The notes below the pieces were generated by a model. The model made no database searches. It was not told the origin of the DNA and was given only the letters and a program-made list of their open reading frames with translations. Of a stretch of 64,000 bases of DNA, positions 60,850 through 64,000 are shown one piece after another. This DNA comes from Oligoflexus sp. (lineage in GTDB: Bacteria > Bdellovibrionota_B > Oligoflexia > Oligoflexales > Oligoflexaceae). Each line of letters starts with the position of its first letter. The stretch's first letter is position 1. The position numbers and the translations under genes are program-made. Location: the NCBI RefSeq assembly GCF_035712445.1, contig NZ_DASTAT010000140.1, positions 62,001 through 126,000 on the forward strand. Reading direction: 5' to 3'.

Positions 60850-60883
60850 GGGCTGTACATCATGTACAGCCCCGACTTTTTTT
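60850..60883 (+). terminator. Intrinsic terminator after icmF
   Basis: GGGCTGTACAT (60850-60860) and ATGTACAGCCC (60862-60872) form a perfect 11-bp inverted repeat with one central base (loop bases taken from the stem end), followed by GAC and seven T. Confidence 0.85.
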
Positions 60884-60964
60884 CTGCGCTTGTTGGACCT
60901 AACGAAAACCGCTAACGTATTTCCTAGACATCATAACAGTAAATATCCAATGGAGGGAGGTCCC

Positions 60965-61867
60965 ATGCGTGAACCCCGTTCTCACGTTATCACCTTTGCC
61001 AATATTAAAGGCGGAGTTGGTAAAACAACCTCGGTGACCAACATCGCGTTTCTTTTGGGCACCGTTTTGAACAAGAGAGTCCTGGTGATTGATTCGGATG
61101 ATCAGGGCAATGCTACCAAGGCTTTGGGGGTGCGTGACCTCTTCGATCGCAACCAGGAAACGCTCTGGCATGCGCTGCGGGGCAAGCTGCCCTATGATCA
61201 GGTCATGGTCGAGAGTCCTTATAAGAATATCTGGGTGATCCCTTCGACCAAGGAATTGAAAGCGGCGCAGACGGAGTTTGGCCGTTCGGCTCGTGGGCTG
61301 AAACTTTTCAAGCATCTTTTGAAGGGTGTGGAGAAGAATTTCGATTTCGTTCTGATCGACACCAAGCCGCAGATCAACGTTTTGCTGCAGGCGGCGCTGG
61401 CGGCTTCGAACTGGTATCTGATCCCGAGCTTTCCCGAGCCGGATAGCTATGATGGATTTTTGGATCTGGTCGCCGAGTGCGAGGAGATCCATGACGAGGA
61501 AAACCCGCAGCTGCACTGCCTGGGCGTTCTTCTGAGCTGCGTGAAGAAAATCCCGGCTCATGATACCTACATCCGCTTTATCAGCAAGCACCTGAAGGCT
61601 GCGCGGGTCAACCTTTTGAAGCCGGCGATCCGCGTGTCGAACGCGGTGGCGACGGGTAACCTGCAGAGCTGTCCTGCTGCGGCTTTGCCGAGCGCGCGGA
61701 CCATGAAGGATGATTACCTGAAGTTGACCAAAGTTATTCTAAAAGCGGTCGAAGCCAAGAAGCTGGAGCGGCCCAATCTTGAACACCTCGGCGTTCTGCG
61801 CGAAAAGGTTCGGGATGAAGGGGAATGGCAGCTGCAGGACAGCAACGAAGAAATCAATCTGCTCTGA
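60965..61867 (+). CDS. parA: ParA-family partition ATPase
   Basis: ATG 60965 follows GGAGGGAGG. The 300-aa product has the deviant Walker A ANIKGGVGKTTSVTN, Walker A' IDSDDQGNATKALGV and Walker B FDFVLIDTKPQINVLL of ParA/Soj ATPases. With ParB it moves DNA or protein cargo along the nucleoid. An upstream in-frame start at 60890 has no ribosome-binding site. The ParB gene starts 11 bp after its stop. It is not next to the rsmG/mnmG genes that usually flank chromosomal parAB, so it could be a second, dedicated system. Confidence 0.92.
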   Translation: MREPRSHVITFANIKGGVGKTTSVTNIAFLLGTVLNKRVLVIDSDDQGNATKALGVRDLFDRNQETLWHALRGKLPYDQVMVESPYKNIWVIPSTKELKAAQTEFGRSARGLKLFKHLLKGVEKNFDFVLIDTKPQINVLLQAALAASNWYLIPSFPEPDSYDGFLDLVAECEEIHDEENPQLHCLGVLLSCVKKIPAHDTYIRFISKHLKAARVNLLKPAIRVSNAVATGNLQSCPAAALPSARTMKDDYLKLTKVILKAVEAKKLERPNLEHLGVLREKVRDEGEWQLQDSNEEINLL

Positions 61868-61878
61868 GAGAGGCTCCC

Positions 61879-63567
61879 ATGGCATCAATGCGAGAAATGG
61901 CGAAGAAGAATCTCGAGAAAATGGTGAAGGGGGCCGCACGCGAGGTGAATACGTCGCGTCCCGGTCGCTCAGGGGCTTCCGCAGCCCCTGCCGCCGCAAA
62001 AAAGCCCGCGGCTGAAGCTCCAGCAAAATCAGCGGCCGCCCCGGAAGCCTCTGCACCTGCAAAGGCTGGTGCCACAAAGGAAGCTGCTACGCTTGAAAAA
62101 GCTGGAGCCGCAGCGGAAGGTGCTACAGCTGCAAAAGCTGGTGCCACAAGGGAAGCTGCTACGCTTGAAAAAGCTGGAGCCGCAACGGAAGCTGCTGCAC
62201 CCGCAATGGCCGGTGCTGCAACGGAAGCCGCTGCGCCTGCAAAAGCTGATGCCACAACAGAGGCTGCTGCGTCTGCAAAAGCCGGTGCTGCAACGGAAGC
62301 TGCCGCGCCTGTAAAAGCCGGTGCCGCCTCAGAAACTGCGGCATCTTCAGAGAAATCGGCTGATGCTGCGAAAATTTCGGCGTCTTCAAACGTTTCCGCC
62401 GCGGACATCGAGGTAAGTCCCGGCAAAACTGCCTCGGCAACGGCATCTTCACAGAAATCTGCCGGTGCTGCAGACGCTCGCGCCCCGGACATCGAAGCAA
62501 TTTCCGGTAAATCTGGTCCTGCGACGGCATCTTCGCAGAAATCTGCCGGTGCTGCGAAAGTCTCGACGTCGTCAGACGTTTCCGCCGCTCAAGCATTTTC
62601 TGCGAAAGCTGCACCCTCTTCAGGGAAAAACCTTTCAGCTGCGGACGTCGCGTCGTCTTCTGCCAAAACTCCAGGTGTCCCCGCCTCGGTCTTTGAGCAG
62701 CTCCAGGCGCAGATTCAAAAGAACGGCAAAACCATTCAGAAAGTCCCCGTCGAGAGCATCAAGCTGAATGAAAACATTCGCGAGGCCTATAACGACGAGC
62801 ATCTGAAAACCCTCGCCGATTCGATGCAGAAAGACGGCCTGATCCAGTTCCCGACTCTCTGCCTGAAAGCAGGCGCCAACGGCGAATTCACCTTCGTCTG
62901 CAAAAATGGTCATCGCCGTATCCTGGCCGCCAGATCCCTCGGCTGGAAAACCATCGAATGCGTGATCCTGCCCTTCGCCTCGACCCGCGACGAGCTTTAT
63001 CACACGATCGCCGCGAACCTTCGTGAAGACGTTTTCTATCTGGATTTGTCCCAGGCCTATCAGCAGGCCAATCACCTCGGTGAATCCGATCAGGCGATTG
63101 CTGAACGCGTCGGCGTGAATCCTCGAACAGTCGGTTGGTATCGTCGCCTGACAACCATGGCTCCCGAATGCCAAGCTCTTTGCCGTCAGTACCCCGATCT
63201 TTTCCACGCGACCTGGGCCATTCAGCTTGCCCGTAAAGGGGAATTGCCTCCTCTTGCGGTCCTGATGAAGCAGATGCAGTTCATGCTCGCGCGCTATCAG
63301 GCTCTCCGGAACAACGCAGATCAAGCTGCGCAGCCCGATCGTCTGCCAAAAACGATAGACGTGGAGCAGCAGAGAGAAGCGAAAGCGTCCCTGAAATCCC
63401 TTTTCTCGGGAGCGAGGGGCTCGACCGAAGCGCAGCAGGCCTGGCAGCTGGTCGAACAGCTCTGTATTGCTGGCTATTTTAAGCCGGCACTCCTGAACCG
63501 CATGCGCCGCCAGCTCCTGTCCGGCGCGCAAAAAGGCTCCCGCCGCGCCTCTGCCGCCGAATCGTAA
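61879..63567 (+). CDS. parB: ParB-like protein with long Ala-rich repeat N-terminus
   Basis: ATG 61879 follows GAGAGAGG. Of 562 residues, about 25-270 are low-complexity repeats around EAAAPAKAGAATE-type units, rich in Ala, Lys, Glu and later Ser. A ParB/Srx domain follows at about 290-400 (VPVESIKLNENIREAYNDEH), then a helix-turn-helix (ESDQAIAERVGVNPRTVGWY). The CTP-binding box GERRxRAA reads GHRRILAA, a departure from canonical ParB. The N-terminal tail is unusually long for the family and would be flexible. Partner of the ParA gene just upstream. Confidence 0.88.
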   Translation: MASMREMAKKNLEKMVKGAAREVNTSRPGRSGASAAPAAAKKPAAEAPAKSAAAPEASAPAKAGATKEAATLEKAGAAAEGATAAKAGATREAATLEKAGAATEAAAPAMAGAATEAAAPAKADATTEAAASAKAGAATEAAAPVKAGAASETAASSEKSADAAKISASSNVSAADIEVSPGKTASATASSQKSAGAADARAPDIEAISGKSGPATASSQKSAGAAKVSTSSDVSAAQAFSAKAAPSSGKNLSAADVASSSAKTPGVPASVFEQLQAQIQKNGKTIQKVPVESIKLNENIREAYNDEHLKTLADSMQKDGLIQFPTLCLKAGANGEFTFVCKNGHRRILAARSLGWKTIECVILPFASTRDELYHTIAANLREDVFYLDLSQAYQQANHLGESDQAIAERVGVNPRTVGWYRRLTTMAPECQALCRQYPDLFHATWAIQLARKGELPPLAVLMKQMQFMLARYQALRNNADQAAQPDRLPKTIDVEQQREAKASLKSLFSGARGSTEAQQAWQLVEQLCIAGYFKPALLNRMRRQLLSGAQKGSRRASAAES

Positions 63568-63602
63568 TCGCCTTGTTTCAGCGCTGAATAATTCCTATGA
63601 TC

Positions 63603-63653
63603 CTCCCTTCGCACCATCCCAATCCGGGGTGGTGATGCAAGGGAGCTTTTTTT
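63603..63653 (+). terminator. Terminator between parB and fpg
   Basis: CTCCCTT (63603-63609) pairs with AAGGGAG (63639-63645), and CACC/GGTG extend the stem inside. A run of seven T follows at 63647-63653. The fpg start codon lies only 2 bp beyond the T-run. Confidence 0.8.
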
Positions 63654-63655
63654 CT

Positions 63656-64000
63656 ATGCCTGAATTGCCAGAAGTCGAATGTTTAACCCGAGCCGTTCGA
63701 TCGGTCATTCTCGGGAAAAAGCTCGATGAAATGGTCTTTCATCGACCGGATCTTCGCTGGCCGATTCCGACGCAGGATTTGCAGGAATTGATTGCCGGAA
63801 AAACCATACTCTCCGTGGAACGCCGATCCAAATATCTTCTGATCGAAACCGAAAGCGGATATGCCATCATCCATCTGGGCATGACGGGCAATATGCTCTT
63901 CAGTCCCGAAGCCACAGGTCGCTGGAATCACACGCATGCGAGTTTTCGCGTGCGCGATGATTCCGGCCCTATCGGCTATCTGCATTACGTGGATCCAAGA
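63656..64000 (+). CDS. mutM: Formamidopyrimidine-DNA glycosylase (partial, runs off right edge)
   Basis: The frame starts MPELPEVECLTRAVR, the invariant Fpg/Nei opening in which Pro2 is the catalytic nucleophile and Glu3 the general acid. It continues with the conserved RRSKYLLIE and HLGMTGNML over 115 codons to the window edge. It excises oxidised purines such as 8-oxoguanine. GGGAG 10 nt before the ATG is the only ribosome-binding-site-like sequence, and it forms the 3' arm of the preceding terminator hairpin. The C-terminal zinc finger lies outside the window. Confidence 0.95.
   Translation, partial: MPELPEVECLTRAVRSVILGKKLDEMVFHRPDLRWPIPTQDLQELIAGKTILSVERRSKYLLIETESGYAIIHLGMTGNMLFSPEATGRWNHTHASFRVRDDSGPIGYLHYVDPR

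Noticed and set aside
1..64000. CRISPR arrays, tRNA and rRNA genes, prophage structural genes
   Set aside because: No regularly spaced repeats, no rRNA-like stretches and no tRNA cloverleaf were recognised by eye; a tRNAscan-type run would settle the tRNA point.

Overview
The window looks like the chromosome of a motile Gram-negative bacterium. The evidence is an LPS heptose epimerase (HldD), a POTRA/Omp85 outer-membrane protein, many lipobox lipoproteins, an Smc-type condensin and a full flagellar export operon with FlhF, FlhG and FliA. The gene mix (fused isobutyryl-CoA mutase, degenerate receiver-TPR proteins, a DUF4423/TIGR02147-like regulator, many unfamiliar lipoproteins) suggests Bdellovibrionota/Oligoflexia or another deltaproteobacteria-like lineage. 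This placement is inference; no rRNA gene is present. No tRNA, rRNA or CRISPR array was seen.

Region by region. Positions 1-2300 hold the right end of a probable mobile element: two consecutive tyrosine-recombinase-like genes on the minus strand, the second running off the left edge. An AT-rich strip separates it from ssb. Positions 3.2-9.2 kb hold a lipoprotein, smc and a short-chain dehydrogenase. Positions 9.2-12.8 kb are an accessory patch with a coiled-coil repeat lipoprotein and a papain-like cysteine-protease lipoprotein, bounded by the intact dehydrogenase and a broken copy of its 3' end. Positions 12.7-18.3 kb are mostly minus-strand envelope genes: a solute-binding protein, an Omp85-family barrel, hldD, a cytochrome c lipoprotein and a beta-barrel protein.

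Positions 18.5-31.4 kb are one long plus-strand flagellar block: fliL-fliM-fliN-fliO-fliP-fliQ-fliR-flhB-flhA-flhF-flhG-fliA-cheY, then a PilZ-like gene and a DUF2802-like gene. It encodes the C-ring switch, the type III export gate, the FlhF/FlhG placement pair, the flagellar sigma factor and a chemotaxis response regulator. Positions 31.4-38.6 kb hold an alpha/beta hydrolase, two receiver-TPR proteins that lack the phospho-acceptor Asp, a flippase-like membrane protein, a sensor-like exported protein and a GDSL esterase lipoprotein.

Positions 38.6-50.4 kb mix an FAD-oxidase/regulator operon, a PBP4-type peptidase, a 7TM receptor adenylate cyclase, an operon of an apparently dead site-2 protease with methylmalonyl-CoA epimerase and PgpA, then an esterase, trxB, mrp, a DUF971 gene and an Hpt protein. 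Positions 50.9-55.0 kb hold a lone receiver and the operon sucC-sucD-macro domain-murB. Positions 55.0-64 kb hold a UDP-glucuronate decarboxylase, an 850-bp hairpin-rich gap, a Lys-rich DUF1737 protein, icmF, a ParA/ParB pair and the start of fpg. The epimerase, IcmF and SucCD fit together in branched-chain and odd-chain acyl-CoA breakdown feeding the TCA cycle.
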